Source of the DNA: Palsa-504 sp963790065
GTDB taxonomy: Bacteria; Actinomycetota; Actinomycetes; Streptosporangiales; Streptosporangiaceae
DNA: 64,000 nt
Direction of reading: 5' to 3'
NCBI GenBank assembly: GCA_963790065.1
Contig: CAWBNK010000011.1
Location: 61,844-125,843 of the forward strand
The notes under the pieces were generated by a model, which saw only the letters and a list, made by a program, of their open reading frames with translations, ran no database searches and had not been told where the DNA came from. Below are positions 51,395 through 61,908 of the stretch, piece by piece; position 1 is the first letter of the stretch; each line of letters starts with the position of its first letter. The translations under genes and the position numbers were made by a program.

Positions 51395-52342
51395 TCACAG
51401 GGAGGGAAACGACAGGTTCGGGTTGTGCTCGGACAGGACCGCCGCCGACCCGATCAGGGCCCGGTCGGGTTTCCCGATCACCTCGTCGTTGCGGCCCTCG
51501 TAGTTGAACAGGGCGAGCACGTGCTTGATCGCCTCGAGCCTGGCCCGCTTCTTGTCGTTGCTCCGCACTACCGTCCACGGCGCCTCGGCCGTGTCGGTGA
51601 AGTGGAACATCGCCTCCTTGGCCTCGGTGTAGGCGTCCCACTTGTCCAGCGACTCGATGTCCATCGGGCTCAGCTTCCACTGCCGGACCGGGTCGATCCG
51701 CCGGATGATGAAGCGCGTGCTCTGCTCGGAACGGGTCACCGAGAACCAGAACTTGATCAGGTGCAGGCCGGAGCTGACCAGCATGTGCTCGAACTGCGGC
51801 GCCTCCCGCATGAACTCCTCGTACTCGTCGTCGGTGCAGAACCCCATCACCCGCTCGACGCCCGCCCGGTTGTACCAGGACCGGTCGAACATGACGATCT
51901 CGGCCGCCGCGGGCAGGTGCGGCACGTAACGCTGGAAGTACCACTGGGTGCGTTCCCGCTCGCTCGGCTTGACCAGCGCCACCACGGTGGCGCCGCGGGG
52001 GTTCAGGTGCTCGGTGAACCGCTTGATCGTGCCGCCCTTGCCCGCCGCGTCCCGGCCCTCGAACACGATCACGATGCGTTCTCCGGTGGACTTCACCCAG
52101 TTCTGCAGCTTGACCAGTTCGACCTGCAGCGGCCGCTTCAGGTACTCGTACTCGTGCCGCGGCATCTTCTGGGCGTAGGGATAGTCCTCACGCCAGGTAT
52201 CGACCTCGCGGCCGTCCGGCCAGCGTAGGACCGGGTCGTCGTGCTCGTCGTCGTCGTCAACGGTCAGGCCGGCGATGAGGCTGGGATCGGACGCCCAGTC
52301 CTCGGGCAGCGCATTGAACTCACGGGCAGGTTCGATGGTCAC
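51395..52342 (-). CDS. ppk2: Polyphosphate kinase 2 family protein
   Basis: About 315 residues with the PPK2 features: VIVFEGRDAAGKGGTIKRFT (Walker A), HLNPRGATVVALVKPSERER, MFDRSWYNRAGVERVMGFCT (Walker B region) and LIKFWFSVTRSEQ with WKLSPMDIESLDKWDAYTEA. It transfers phosphate between polyphosphate and a nucleotide. The GTG at 52342 (VTIEPAREF) is preferred; an ATG nine codons earlier is possible and neither has a clear ribosome site. Confidence 0.92.
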   Translation of the reverse strand: MTIEPAREFNALPEDWASDPSLIAGLTVDDDDEHDDPVLRWPDGREVDTWREDYPYAQKMPRHEYEYLKRPLQVELVKLQNWVKSTGERIVIVFEGRDAAGKGGTIKRFTEHLNPRGATVVALVKPSERERTQWYFQRYVPHLPAAAEIVMFDRSWYNRAGVERVMGFCTDDEYEEFMREAPQFEHMLVSSGLHLIKFWFSVTRSEQSTRFIIRRIDPVRQWKLSPMDIESLDKWDAYTEAKEAMFHFTDTAEAPWTVVRSNDKKRARLEAIKHVLALFNYEGRNDEVIGKPDRALIGSAAVLSEHNPNLSFPSL

Positions 52343-52433
52343 ACCATAAGCACAGCACATTCGCGGCATCTGGTCACTAGCGGGCCGGCGGCCGGGCCTT
52401 CGTTTTTCCCGCCGGCTGCTGTTCAGGCCGCGG

Positions 52434-54113
52434 TCACAACTCGCCGAACACGACCTGCCCGCCGGCCACCGTCATGACCACCGAGGTGCTGCCGATGTCG
52501 CGGGCCGGGATGGCGAACAGGTCCTGGTCGAGTACCGTGACGTCGGCCCGCAGCCCGGGCCGCAACGACCCGGCCGCCTCCTCGTCGTGGTTCACCCAGC
52601 CGACCCCGGAGGTGAAGGCGCCGATCGCGTCGGCCACGGTGATCGCCTGGCCGGGCAGGAACGGGTTCTCGCATTCCGGCTGGCCCGCGCGGCCCAGCCG
52701 CGGCGACAGCACGCGGTTGACCGCCACGTGCATCTCCTGCAGCGGGTCCGCGCTGGAGATCGGCCAGTCGCTGCCGAACGCGATCCGCGTGCCCGACCGG
52801 GCCAGCGCGCCGATCGAGTACTGCCAGCCCGCCCGCTCGGGCCCGACGAAGGGCAGGGTCATCTCCTCCATCTGCGGCTCGGCGCACGCCCACAGCGGCT
52901 GGAAGTTGGCCACCGCGTCCAGCGCCCGGAACCGGGGCAGGTCCTGCGGGGTGATGAACTGCAGGTGCGCGATGTGGTGCCGGCTGGCGGCGCGCTGCGC
53001 GGCAGGCAGGCCCGCCAGCACGTCGAGCGCGGTGCCGACCGCGCGGTCGCCGATGGCGTGGAAGTGCAGCTGGAACCGCTCGGCGGCCAGCCGCCGGACC
53101 GCCTCGGCCAGCGTCTCCGGCTCGATGAACAGCCGGCCCGCGTGGCCGGTGGGGTGCCCGTGCCGGTCGAGGTAGGGGTCAGACATAGCGGCGGTGAACG
53201 TCTCGCACACCCCGTCCAGCATCAGCTTGACCGTGGTGGCCCGGAACGGGCCGTCACCGGCCTGTTCACGGCGGGCCAGCAGGTCGTCGACCTGGGCCAG
53301 GCCGCGGTGCCGGTCCCACCACAGTGCGCCGACCACATGGCAGGTCAGCACGCCGTCGGCCGCGGCCTGCCGGTAGGTGTCGAACACGTCGGGAATGCCG
53401 AGCTCGGCGGCCGCGCCGACGCAGGCGTCCTGGAACCTGGTGATCCCCAGGGAGTGCAGGTGCGCCTGGGCGGCGAGCAGGCCGGCCCGCAGCTCCGCCG
53501 GGCTGCCCAGCGGGACATGGCCGGCCACCAGCCGCATGGCGCCGTCGTGCAGTGCGCCGGTGGGCTGGCCCGCCGGGTCGCGTTCGATCCGGCCGTCCGG
53601 CGGGTCGGGCGTCTCCGCGTCGACCCCGGCCAGCCGCAGGGCGGCGGTGTTGACCCAGGCGCTGTGATGATCACGGTTGGGCAGGAACGCGGGCCGCCCG
53701 CCGGTCACCGTGTCCAGGTCGGCCGCGGTCGGCAGCCCGCCGGGGAAGGCCGCCATGGTCCAGCCGCCGCCAAGCACCCAGGCTTCCGGGGCAAGCCTGG
53801 CGCAGTAGGCGGCCACCGCGGCCAGGCTCTCAGGCCTGGTCTTCAGGCCCAGCAGGTTGCAGCGCAGGCTCTCCAGCCCGCCGGCCACGGCGTGCACATG
53901 CGCGTCGCCGAACGCGGGCAGCGCCAGCCGCCCGTTCAGGTCGACCACGCGGGTGCCCGGCCCGGCCAGCGCCCTGATCTCCTCGTCCGGCCCGACCGCC
54001 TGGATCAGCCCGTCCCGGGCCGCCAACGCCGACACGAATCCGCCCGGGTGCAAAGGCGTGCGCACCTTGCCGTTGATGAAGACCAGGTCCGCCTGGCCGT
54101 CGTTGGTCGTCAT
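52434..54113 (-). CDS. Amidohydrolase (YtcJ-like)
   Basis: The 559-residue enzyme has the metal-dependent hydrolase fold: LPAFGDAHVHAVAGGLESLR (HxH), LHFHAIGDRAVGTALDVLAG, HHIAHLQFI and RIAFGSDWPISSADPLQEMH (final Asp). This matches the YtcJ/exoenzyme-regulatory AepA-like clade, which hydrolyses amide or formamide bonds; the substrate is unknown. No signal peptide. Confidence 0.9.
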   Translation of the reverse strand: MTTNDGQADLVFINGKVRTPLHPGGFVSALAARDGLIQAVGPDEEIRALAGPGTRVVDLNGRLALPAFGDAHVHAVAGGLESLRCNLLGLKTRPESLAAVAAYCARLAPEAWVLGGGWTMAAFPGGLPTAADLDTVTGGRPAFLPNRDHHSAWVNTAALRLAGVDAETPDPPDGRIERDPAGQPTGALHDGAMRLVAGHVPLGSPAELRAGLLAAQAHLHSLGITRFQDACVGAAAELGIPDVFDTYRQAAADGVLTCHVVGALWWDRHRGLAQVDDLLARREQAGDGPFRATTVKLMLDGVCETFTAAMSDPYLDRHGHPTGHAGRLFIEPETLAEAVRRLAAERFQLHFHAIGDRAVGTALDVLAGLPAAQRAASRHHIAHLQFITPQDLPRFRALDAVANFQPLWACAEPQMEEMTLPFVGPERAGWQYSIGALARSGTRIAFGSDWPISSADPLQEMHVAVNRVLSPRLGRAGQPECENPFLPGQAITVADAIGAFTSGVGWVNHDEEAAGSLRPGLRADVTVLDQDLFAIPARDIGSTSVVMTVAGGQVVFGEL

Positions 54114-54292
54114 CCCACGATCTGTATCACGGCGGGTGCGGTGCCCTCGGCAAGGGTGGATCCTCCACCGTGAGCGCCACCCGCAACTCCGTCACGTTCG
54201 TCATGACAGATTTCTACCTGCCCGCCGGGCGGGTGGGCCAGATGGGTGGGCAGGTGCCGAACGGCCCGGCCGCACTGTGATCGGATTACCTC

Positions 54293-55178
54293 ATGAAGGT
54301 ACGGATCGGAATTTCCCTGGGCCCGGCCAGGCACCCCCGGCCAGTTCGCCGCGGCCGTCGATCTCCTCGAGCAGGCCGGCGTGGATTCGCTGTGGCTGCC
54401 CGAGAACGTGTACTCGCCGCTGGTCGAGCCGTTCATCGGCCTGGCCTTCGCGCTGTCGCGGACCACGAAGCTCAAGGTCGGCACCGGCATCTCGGTGCTG
54501 CCCGGCCGGCACCCCGTGCTGGTAGCCAAGCAGTTGGCCTCGCTGGCCGGGCTGGCCCCGCGGCGGGTGCTGCCGGTGTTCGGGCTGGCGCCGGCCCGGG
54601 ACGCCGAGCGGGCGCTGTTCCCGGTGCCCGCCGGGCAGCGGGCCGCGGTGTTCGACGAGTCGCTGGTCCTGCTGCGGCAGCTGCTGAGCTCGGAAACGGT
54701 GACGTTCGAGGGGGCGTACTTCAGCGTGTCCGGCGCGAGCGTCGCGCCGTTGCCCGCCAAGTCGCTCGACATCTGGCTGGGCGGGTCGGCCCCCGGCGGG
54801 CTGCGGCGGGTGGGGCGGCTGGCCGACGGCTGGCTCGGCTCGCTGCTCACGCCCGCCGAGGCGGGCGCGGCGGTCGAGACGATCAACCAGGCCGCGGCGG
54901 ACGCCGGGCGGGCCGTGGAAGACGATCACTTCGGGCTCAGCCTGCCGGTCGCGTTCGGCGCCATCCCGGGCCCGCTGCTGGCCTCGATCCGCGGTCGCCG
55001 GCCCGAAGCCGACCCGGCGAGCCTGGTCGCGGCCGGCTGGGACGGCGCCCGGTCGATGATCGAGCGGTACGTCGAGGCCGGGCTGAGCAAGTTCGTCATC
55101 CGCCCGGCGGCCGAGCCGGCCTCGTTCGCCGCCTTCGCCGACAGCTTCGTCCGGGAGCTGATCCCGCTGCAGAACTGA
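54293..55178 (+). pseudogene. Luciferase-like (F420-dependent type) oxidoreductase, one frameshift
   Basis: The ATG at 54293 gives MKVRIGISLGPARHP. The frame then changes near 54335 into PGQFAAAVDLLEQAGVDSLW, VEPFIGLAFALSRTTKLKVG, TGISVLPGRHPVLVAKQLAS and LDIWLGGSAPGGLRRVGRLA, ending FADSFVRELIPLQN. This is the bacterial luciferase-like TIM barrel, in actinomycetes usually F420-dependent. Except for one missing or extra base the protein is complete (about 294 residues). An internal ATG at 54381 would lack the first strand. Confidence 0.8.
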
Positions 55179-56531
55179 TTACCGGAATTTCACCTCCGCG
55201 TTGCCCTGGCCGGGTGACGGCTTACGGTGCATGCGGTAATGCAGCACCAGGAACGGGAAGCCGAACACCCAGAAGGCATGCTCGGCCCGCAGGTCGCCGT
55301 CCTGCACGTAGACGTCGAGCCGCTCGGCGAAGCCGCGCACCGCCATGGTGGTCAGCTCCGCGGTCTGCGGGTCGATGTAGGTCAGGTAGTGGCCGGGCTG
55401 GTCGAGGTCGCTGTGGCTGTCCAGCACCAGGCCCTGCCTATTCTTCCCGGCCCCCGGCCGGGCGCTGGGCGCCAGCGTGGCGGTGAAGCTGGCCTGCGGC
55501 AGCGGGAAGCCGACGCTGACGTAGCCCCGGCCCTCGTGCCGGTAGGTGGTGTAGATGCCGACGTAGATCGGCGCGCCGGTGCCGGCGTAAGACCGGATCC
55601 AGCCGCGCACGGTCGGCGCGCCGTCCGGCCGGCCGGTGATGGTGTCGATCCGGCTGCGCACCCCGTGCTGGGCCTCCCGCTGGCTCATCGGCACGTTGGC
55701 CTGGCCGAGCGGCCGGGCCACCGCCGTCCGGTACAGCAGGTAGCCGGGCCGCACCCACATCCGCCACTGCGGCACGATGTCCAGCGCGAACCTGGTGGTG
55801 TGCTCGTAGAACTCGCGGACCAGCGGGTCGGTCCCGGCCGGGTCGAAGGACGGCCCGGCCAGTTCGTCCAGCGACGCCACGATGCCGATGTCGGCCACGC
55901 CCGGCGTGTACCGGCCGCCCAGGACCTCGGCCAGCGCCTTGACGTACCCGGTCCCGACGTACCGGGTCGGGCTGGCCAGCGGCACCACGAACGGGACCTC
56001 CTGCGGGCTGACCCGCTCGGCCAGCAGGCTCAGCTGCGGATCGCGGAACACCAGCGCCGCGGCCACCCGGTAGCCGGCCACCGCGGCCGCGGCGGCCACC
56101 GCCCCCGGCACCGGCCGCCGCCGGGCCCCGGCGCGCAGCCCCAGCCCGATCGCGGCCCCTGCCACCGGCCCGAACAGGACCTTCTGCGGCCGCAGGCCGA
56201 GCGCCCCGGCGGCCGCGCCCGCAGCCGTGGCCACCGGCACCGGCCCCGCCCCGGTCACCCGGTCCGCGATCCAGCCCACCGGCGCGGCCAGGGCCCCGCT
56301 GGCCAGGATCCGCGACCAGAGCGCGGGAATCTCCCCCGGCCGCTGCCGGGCCCGGGCCACCGCGTCGGCCGCCGCCATTCCGGCCGCGCCCGCCAGCGCC
56401 GCGGCCAGCACCGCGCGCGGTCCGCGGTGCGCGGCCAGCGCCGCTCCGGCCACCCCGCCGATCACCCCGGCCGTCGCCATCTGCTGGGCCCGGCCGCCCG
56501 GCCCGGCTCGCCCGCCCGCTTCGGTTGCCAC
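55179..56531 (-). CDS. Conserved hypothetical protein with membrane-anchored N-terminus
   Basis: The 450-residue protein has an Ala/Gly-rich N-terminal half with several hydrophobic stretches (GVIGGVAGAALAAHRGPRAV to VAAAAAVAGYRVAAALVFRD). A soluble C-terminal half follows (REFYEHTTRFALDIVPQWRM, GYLLYRTAVARPLGQANVPM, GYVSVGFPLPQASFTATLAP), ending WVFGFPFLVLHYRMHRKPSP. The second half looks like a beta-rich domain of its own. No family recognised. It ends directly at the luciferase-like stop on the other strand. Confidence 0.75.
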   Translation of the reverse strand: MATEAGGRAGPGGRAQQMATAGVIGGVAGAALAAHRGPRAVLAAALAGAAGMAAADAVARARQRPGEIPALWSRILASGALAAPVGWIADRVTGAGPVPVATAAGAAAGALGLRPQKVLFGPVAGAAIGLGLRAGARRRPVPGAVAAAAAVAGYRVAAALVFRDPQLSLLAERVSPQEVPFVVPLASPTRYVGTGYVKALAEVLGGRYTPGVADIGIVASLDELAGPSFDPAGTDPLVREFYEHTTRFALDIVPQWRMWVRPGYLLYRTAVARPLGQANVPMSQREAQHGVRSRIDTITGRPDGAPTVRGWIRSYAGTGAPIYVGIYTTYRHEGRGYVSVGFPLPQASFTATLAPSARPGAGKNRQGLVLDSHSDLDQPGHYLTYIDPQTAELTTMAVRGFAERLDVYVQDGDLRAEHAFWVFGFPFLVLHYRMHRKPSPGQGNAEVKFR

Positions 56532-57318
56532 CTAAGGAACTTATCGCCTGGCCCGGAACAGGAGCACAGGAACAAGAGCCGGCCGCGATCAGGTTGCACT
56601 CAGCGACCGGCGGAACCGACCGGCGGAACCGACAGGCGGGAGCGGACGGGTGAAGATCGAGATCTGGTCCGATGTGGTCTGCCCCTGGTGCTACATCGGC
56701 AAGCGCCGGCTCGAGCGCGCGCTGCGCGACTTCGACGCCGCGGACCAGGTCGAGATCACCTGGCGCAGCTTCCAGCTCAACCCCGACTTTCCCCCGGGCA
56801 CGGCCGTGCCCACCCCGGACTACCTGACCAGCCGGTTCGGCCCGCAGGCCCAGGAGATGACCGGCCGGGTGGCGTTGCTGGGCGCGGGGGAGGGCCTGAA
56901 CCTGCGCTTCGAGAACACGCTGACCGTGAACACCTTCGATGCGCACCGGGTCCTGCACCTAGCCGCCGACACGGGCCTGGCCGGCGAGGTCAAGGAGCGC
57001 CTGCTGCGCGCGCACTTCACCGAGGGCGCCGACCTGTCCGACCACGAGACGCTGGCCCGCCTGGCGGGCGAGGCCGGGGTGCCGCCGGACCGGGTGCGCG
57101 CCATGCTGGCCACCGACGAGTACGCCGACGCGGTACGGGCCGACAGCGACGAGGCCCGCGCCCTGGGCGCCAACGGCGTGCCGTTCTTCGTCATCGACCG
57201 GAAGTACGGGATCTCCGGAGCCCAGCCCGCCGAGGTGTTCCTGCAGGCCCTGCAGCAGGCGCAGGCCGAGGCCGGCTGCGCCGGCCGACCACCGCCCGCG
57301 GCCAGGACGTCCGCGCGC

Positions 57319-58320
<1,002 letters not shown>

Positions 58321-58331
58321 AGGTTGAACCT

Positions 58332-59012
58332 ATGCTGCTCGAACAAGCACGAGACGAGGTGGTCAGGACCTGCCAGGCCCTGGCCGCGGCCGGGCTGGTG
58401 GTAGGGACGTCGGGGAACGTGAGCGTCCGGGCCGGCGACCTGGTGGCGGTCTCGCCCAGCGGGCTGGACTACGCGGAGCTGACCGCCGGGCTGGTCGGCG
58501 TGCACCGGCTGGACGGGTCACCGGTCGAGGCGCCGCTGCGGCCCACCACCGAGATGCCGCTGCACCTGGGGATCTACGCCGCCACCGGCGCGGGAGCGGT
58601 GGTGCACACCCACTCGGTGGCCGCCACGGCGCTGTCCACGCTGGCCGACGAGCTGCCGGCCATTCACTACTACGTGGCCATGTTCGGCGGCCCGGTGGCG
58701 GTGGCGCCGTACGCCACCTACGGGACCGAGGAGCTGGCCGCTCATGTGGTAGCCGCGCTGCGCGGCCGGACGGCCTGCCTGATGGCCAACCACGGGGCCG
58801 TAACCACCGGGGCCGACCTGAGGTCGGCCCTGACCGGCTGCCGTTATCTGGAATGGCTCTGCGAGGTGTACCTGCGGGCTTTGACTGCCGGAGGGGCCGA
58901 ACGGTCCCCGCGCCTGCTGCCGGCCGACGAGATCGAGCGGGTCGCCGGCAGGCTGCCAGGCTACGAACAGCGGGTGCCGGAGGCGGAAGGGTCAGCGGGC
59001 GGCGGGGACTAA
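58332..59012 (+). CDS. Class II aldolase/adducin-family protein
   Basis: The 226-residue protein has the fuculose-phosphate-aldolase fold: GLVVGTSGNVSVRAGDLVAV, SPSGLDYAEL, TEMPLHLGIYAATGAGAVVH followed by THSVAATALST (zinc His pair), and CLMANHGAVTTGADLRSALT with the third His. It could be an L-fuculose- or 5-deoxyribulose-phosphate aldolase, or MtnB dehydratase. The divergent mtnA favours a role in handling the 5-deoxyribose or methylthioribose by-product of SAM enzymes. No full salvage set is present here. Confidence 0.85.
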   Translation: MLLEQARDEVVRTCQALAAAGLVVGTSGNVSVRAGDLVAVSPSGLDYAELTAGLVGVHRLDGSPVEAPLRPTTEMPLHLGIYAATGAGAVVHTHSVAATALSTLADELPAIHYYVAMFGGPVAVAPYATYGTEELAAHVVAALRGRTACLMANHGAVTTGADLRSALTGCRYLEWLCEVYLRALTAGGAERSPRLLPADEIERVAGRLPGYEQRVPEAEGSAGGGD

Positions 59013-59021
59013 CAGCGGGGA

Positions 59022-59819
59022 CTAGCAGCGGCCTTCGTAGGCACCCGTGACGTAGGTCGTCCACGGGTCCCAGTCCCGGCCGTCGTCGGAGATGGCGATC
59101 GCGGCCTTGGCGTTGCCGTACGCGTTGAAGGTCGCCATCGCCGGGCCGTGCGAGCCGTTGATCTGCCAGTAGCCGTAGTCGTTGGTGGGGCTGAGGGCGT
59201 ACTGGCGGCCGCCGGACTCGGCCATGGCGATCTCGGCCGCCATGAAGGCCTCGGACTTCGCGCCGCCGGCCGACTCCCACAGGGCCTCCAGGCCCGAGCA
59301 GCTCAGCGTCCCGCTCAGCTTGGTGGTCGACGAGGTGAGCACGGTGGCCTTGGCGTGCTTCGGCGTGTAGGACGCGGCGTTGCGGGGCGGGTCGGACGGG
59401 AGCTTGAGCTTCTCGCCCACGTACAGGACGTTCGGGTTGTGCACCACGGCGGAGTTCACGCTGGCCAGCCAGGGCCAGTCGGCGGTGGTGCCGTAGAAGC
59501 GCTGGGAGATCCCGGACAGGGTGTCGCCGGACCGGACGGTGTACGTACGGGTGGTGGCGGCGGCCGGCTTGGCCGCAGTGACCACGGCATCGGTGTGCAC
59601 GACCTCGGCCACGGCGGCGGGCCCGGCGGGCGACACGACCGCGGCGTCGGCGGCCTGCGGCGCGACCGCGACCAGGACGCCTGCGATAGCCACCGCGGGG
59701 GCGGCCTTGCCTGCCGCCCCGGCTACCTTTTCTACCTGCGACGGTGTGGTGTGCCTGCCCGTGCGCCGGATCTTTCGCGGGCGTGCGTGCGTGTGGGCTG
59801 AATCCACAGAACTCCCCAA
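59022..59819 (-). CDS. Secreted LysM / transglycosylase-like cell-wall protein
   Basis: The 265-residue protein from a TTG has a basic start and an export-type hydrophobic segment (APAVAIAGVLVAVAPQAADA). A LysM domain follows (RTYTVRSGDTLSGISQRFYG, DWPWLASVNSAVVHNPNVLY), then a C-terminal lysozyme-like domain with EAFMAAEIAMAESGGRQYAL (catalytic Glu) and YGYWQINGSHGPAMATFNAY. It would bind and cleave or remodel peptidoglycan, like the Rpf/SLT proteins of actinomycetes. The upstream 200 bases show no riboswitch I can recognise. Confidence 0.85.
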   Translation of the reverse strand: MGSSVDSAHTHARPRKIRRTGRHTTPSQVEKVAGAAGKAAPAVAIAGVLVAVAPQAADAAVVSPAGPAAVAEVVHTDAVVTAAKPAAATTRTYTVRSGDTLSGISQRFYGTTADWPWLASVNSAVVHNPNVLYVGEKLKLPSDPPRNAASYTPKHAKATVLTSSTTKLSGTLSCSGLEALWESAGGAKSEAFMAAEIAMAESGGRQYALSPTNDYGYWQINGSHGPAMATFNAYGNAKAAIAISDDGRDWDPWTTYVTGAYEGRC

Positions 59820-60038
59820 GTAGGTTCTGCGCCCGCCTACCCGTCCCCGCTAAAGGGCTTCTCGGCGAGCCTGTTCACGGCCTGTGTTCGTTGCGGCTTA
59901 TATTCGCTATCCGCCTGTCTGTGCCGTCTGCGGAAGCATTGCAGTAACGATCTCGGCTCGCAGGTAAATCGAGTTATTTCTGTGACTCGTTTGTGATCTG
60001 TAAGAAGTTGGCCGGCGGACCCTGAGATAATCCAGAGC

Positions 60039-60536
60039 GTGACCGATCACCGCCCGAGGTACTTCGACGACTACCAGCCAGGGGCCACGCACGATTGCGG
60101 AAGCGTCAGCGTCAGCCAAGATGAAATCATTTCTTTCGCCAAGGATTTCGATCCGCAGCCGTTCCACGTCGATCCGGTGGCCGCGGCCCGCGGCCCGTTC
60201 GGCGGGTTGATCGCGAGCGGATGGCATACGGCGGGTCTGGTCATGCGGCAGCTCGTTGCGCACTTCCTGTCGGCCGAGGCCAGCCTGGGCAGCCCCGGCC
60301 TGGACGAAATCCGGTGGCCGCAGCCGGTCCGGCCGGGGGACACGCTCCGTGTCCGGACCACCGTGACGGAGGCACGGCGGTCGCAGAGCAGGCCCGACCG
60401 CGGGATCGTGAAGACCATGATCGAGGCGGTCAATCAGGACGGTGGCACGGTCATGCGCGCAACCGCGATCAATTTCCTCCGCGTCCGCCCGGAATCCGAC
60501 GCCCCGGAATCCGGCGCCCCAGTATCCGACGACTGA
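60039..60536 (+). CDS. MaoC-like (R)-hydratase domain protein
   Basis: The 165-residue protein has a single hot-dog domain with the hydratase 2 motif: EIISFAKDFDPQPFHVDPVA (Asp/His active site), ARGPFGGLIASGWHTAGLVM and IRWPQPVRPGDTLRVRTTVT. It likely hydrates enoyl-thioesters. The repeated GGAATCCGACGCCCCGG-like end encodes a PESDAPESGAPVSDD tail. Start is GTG at 60039. Confidence 0.88.
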   Translation: MTDHRPRYFDDYQPGATHDCGSVSVSQDEIISFAKDFDPQPFHVDPVAAARGPFGGLIASGWHTAGLVMRQLVAHFLSAEASLGSPGLDEIRWPQPVRPGDTLRVRTTVTEARRSQSRPDRGIVKTMIEAVNQDGGTVMRATAINFLRVRPESDAPESGAPVSDD

Positions 60537-60720
60537 GCAGTCCGGCCGCGATCAGCGCCAGCCCGGCCAGGGCGATCACCGGCCCGATGATGGCCCAGGC
60601 GGTGGCACCGGTCATGAAGCTGCCCCCGACGTAGCCCAGGCCCTGCAGCGTAAAGATGATCCCGGCGATCGCGATCAGGGCGCCCGCCGCTACCAGCAGG
60701 ACCCTGATCAGCACCGGCAC
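60469..60720 (-). CDS. Small two-helix membrane protein
   Basis: An 83-residue protein: MPVLIRVLLVAAGALIAIAG, IIFTLQGLGYVGGSFMTG, a second helix (AWAIIGPVIALAGLALIAAG) and a basic tail RRILGRRIPGRRIPGG. Its tail overlaps the end of the opposite MaoC gene by 68 bases, in the repeat-like region. Similar small proteins are common in actinomycetes; function unknown. Confidence 0.7.
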   Translation of the reverse strand: MPVLIRVLLVAAGALIAIAGIIFTLQGLGYVGGSFMTGATAWAIIGPVIALAGLALIAAGLLSRRILGRRIPGRRIPGGRGGN

Positions 60721-60797
60721 AGCCCCGAGCCTAGCCCGGCCGCGGACCGCGGAGCATAGTGGGACCAGGCCGGGAAGTCGCGACGGAAGGGACGGTC

Positions 60798-61376
60798 ATG
60801 CTCTACGCCTTCGGATTCGAGCGGGTCGGCGTGGTGGTCGGTGACCTGTATTTCCTGGACCCGCGTCCGGGACCGGGCCAGGAGGGCGCCGAGCACGGGG
60901 TCCGGCTCGAGCTGCGGATGCTGGGCCGCGGCGAGCTGAAGGGATCGATCTACTCGGCCCAGCCCATCGAGGTGGGCCAGCCGATCTGGCGGGCCGACCT
61001 GCTCGAGTCGGTCGACGGCCGGCCGGGCAGCTTCGACCGGACGCATCATCACCCGGGCTTCACCGGGTGGAATCCGGGCCACCGGACCTTCGTCAAGGGC
61101 CTGTCGGCCGATCCGCTGGGCTGGCTAGGCGAGCAGCTGGCCGACCTGGACGGGCTGCTGGCCGCGGCCGGGTTCCCCGCCGAGGTGGCCGGCCCGGACG
61201 ACGCCGAGCAGCTGCGCGCCGTCGCCCCGGAGATCGTGGCGGTCACCGGCCGGCTGCTGGACCAGGTCCGGTCCGGCCAGCTGGGCCACCCGCCGCGGGA
61301 CGCGGCGCGGGCCGGCGCGAGCCAGGCCGCTTCCGGCGACGGGCAGCCGGCCAGCATTCGCGCCGGCTGGCTCTGA
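60798..61376 (+). CDS. Hypothetical protein
   Basis: The 192-residue protein starts at an ATG with GGAAGGGACGG ahead: MLYAFGFERVGVVVGDLYFL, then VRLELRMLGRGELKGSIYSA and HHHPGFTGWNPGHRTFVKGL. There is a clear three-His stretch and a helical C-terminus (LLAAAGFPAEVAGPDDAEQL). The first half reads like a beta-sandwich. No family recognised. It precedes the SixA gene by 31 bases on the same strand. Confidence 0.7.
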   Translation: MLYAFGFERVGVVVGDLYFLDPRPGPGQEGAEHGVRLELRMLGRGELKGSIYSAQPIEVGQPIWRADLLESVDGRPGSFDRTHHHPGFTGWNPGHRTFVKGLSADPLGWLGEQLADLDGLLAAAGFPAEVAGPDDAEQLRAVAPEIVAVTGRLLDQVRSGQLGHPPRDAARAGASQAASGDGQPASIRAGWL

Positions 61377-61407
61377 CCGTCCCGCCCGGCCATGGCAGGC
61401 TGATCGG

Positions 61408-61908
61408 ATGGCCAGTGACACCACCCGACGGTTGATGCTGCTCCGGCACGCCAAGTCAGACTGGCCGGACGTACCCGATCATGACCGCCCGCTGGCCAAG
61501 CGCGGCAAGCACGACGCGCCCCTGGTCGGCCGCTGGCTGCGCGACCACGGCTACCTGCCCGAGGTCGTGGTGTGCTCGGACGCCCGCCGCACCCGGCAGA
61601 CCTGGAAGCTGGTGGCCCGCGAGCTCGGCGGCTCGCCGGCCGTCCGGTTCGACGCGCGCGCCTACGCGGCCAGCGGGCTGACCCTGCTCTACCTGGCCAG
61701 GGAGCTGCCCGCCGCCTGCCGCAGCGCCCTGCTGATCGGGCACAACCCGGGCGTCTCCGACCTGGCCCGCAGCCTGGTCGAGCCGCCCGAGGCGGGGATC
61801 AGCTTCCCCACCGCCGCCGTCGCCGTGCTGGAGTTCGACGGCGACTGGCCCGGCCTCGCGCCCGGCCGGGCCCGCCTGCTCGACTTCACCACCCCCGCCG
61901 GCCGCTAG
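61408..61908 (+). CDS. sixA: Phosphohistidine phosphatase SixA-like (histidine phosphatase superfamily)
   Basis: The 166-residue protein has the RHG-type motif LMLLRHAKSDWPD, then DHDRPLAKRGKHDAPLVGRW, VVCSDARRTRQTWKLVAREL and LLIGHNPGVSDLARSLV with the second catalytic His. It is the short SixA clade, which removes phosphate from histidine. Its last ten codons and stop form the first unit of a 38-bp tandem repeat. Confidence 0.9.
   Translation: MASDTTRRLMLLRHAKSDWPDVPDHDRPLAKRGKHDAPLVGRWLRDHGYLPEVVVCSDARRTRQTWKLVARELGGSPAVRFDARAYAASGLTLLYLARELPAACRSALLIGHNPGVSDLARSLVEPPEAGISFPTAAVAVLEFDGDWPGLAPGRARLLDFTTPAGR

Noticed and set aside
52587..54173. Plus-strand open frame of 528 codons
   Set aside because: Shadow of the amidohydrolase on the minus strand.
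59820..60038. Possible c-di-AMP (ydaO) riboswitch before the LysM gene
   Set aside because: Such riboswitches often precede actinomycete LysM/Rpf genes, but I could not find the conserved core sequences here.
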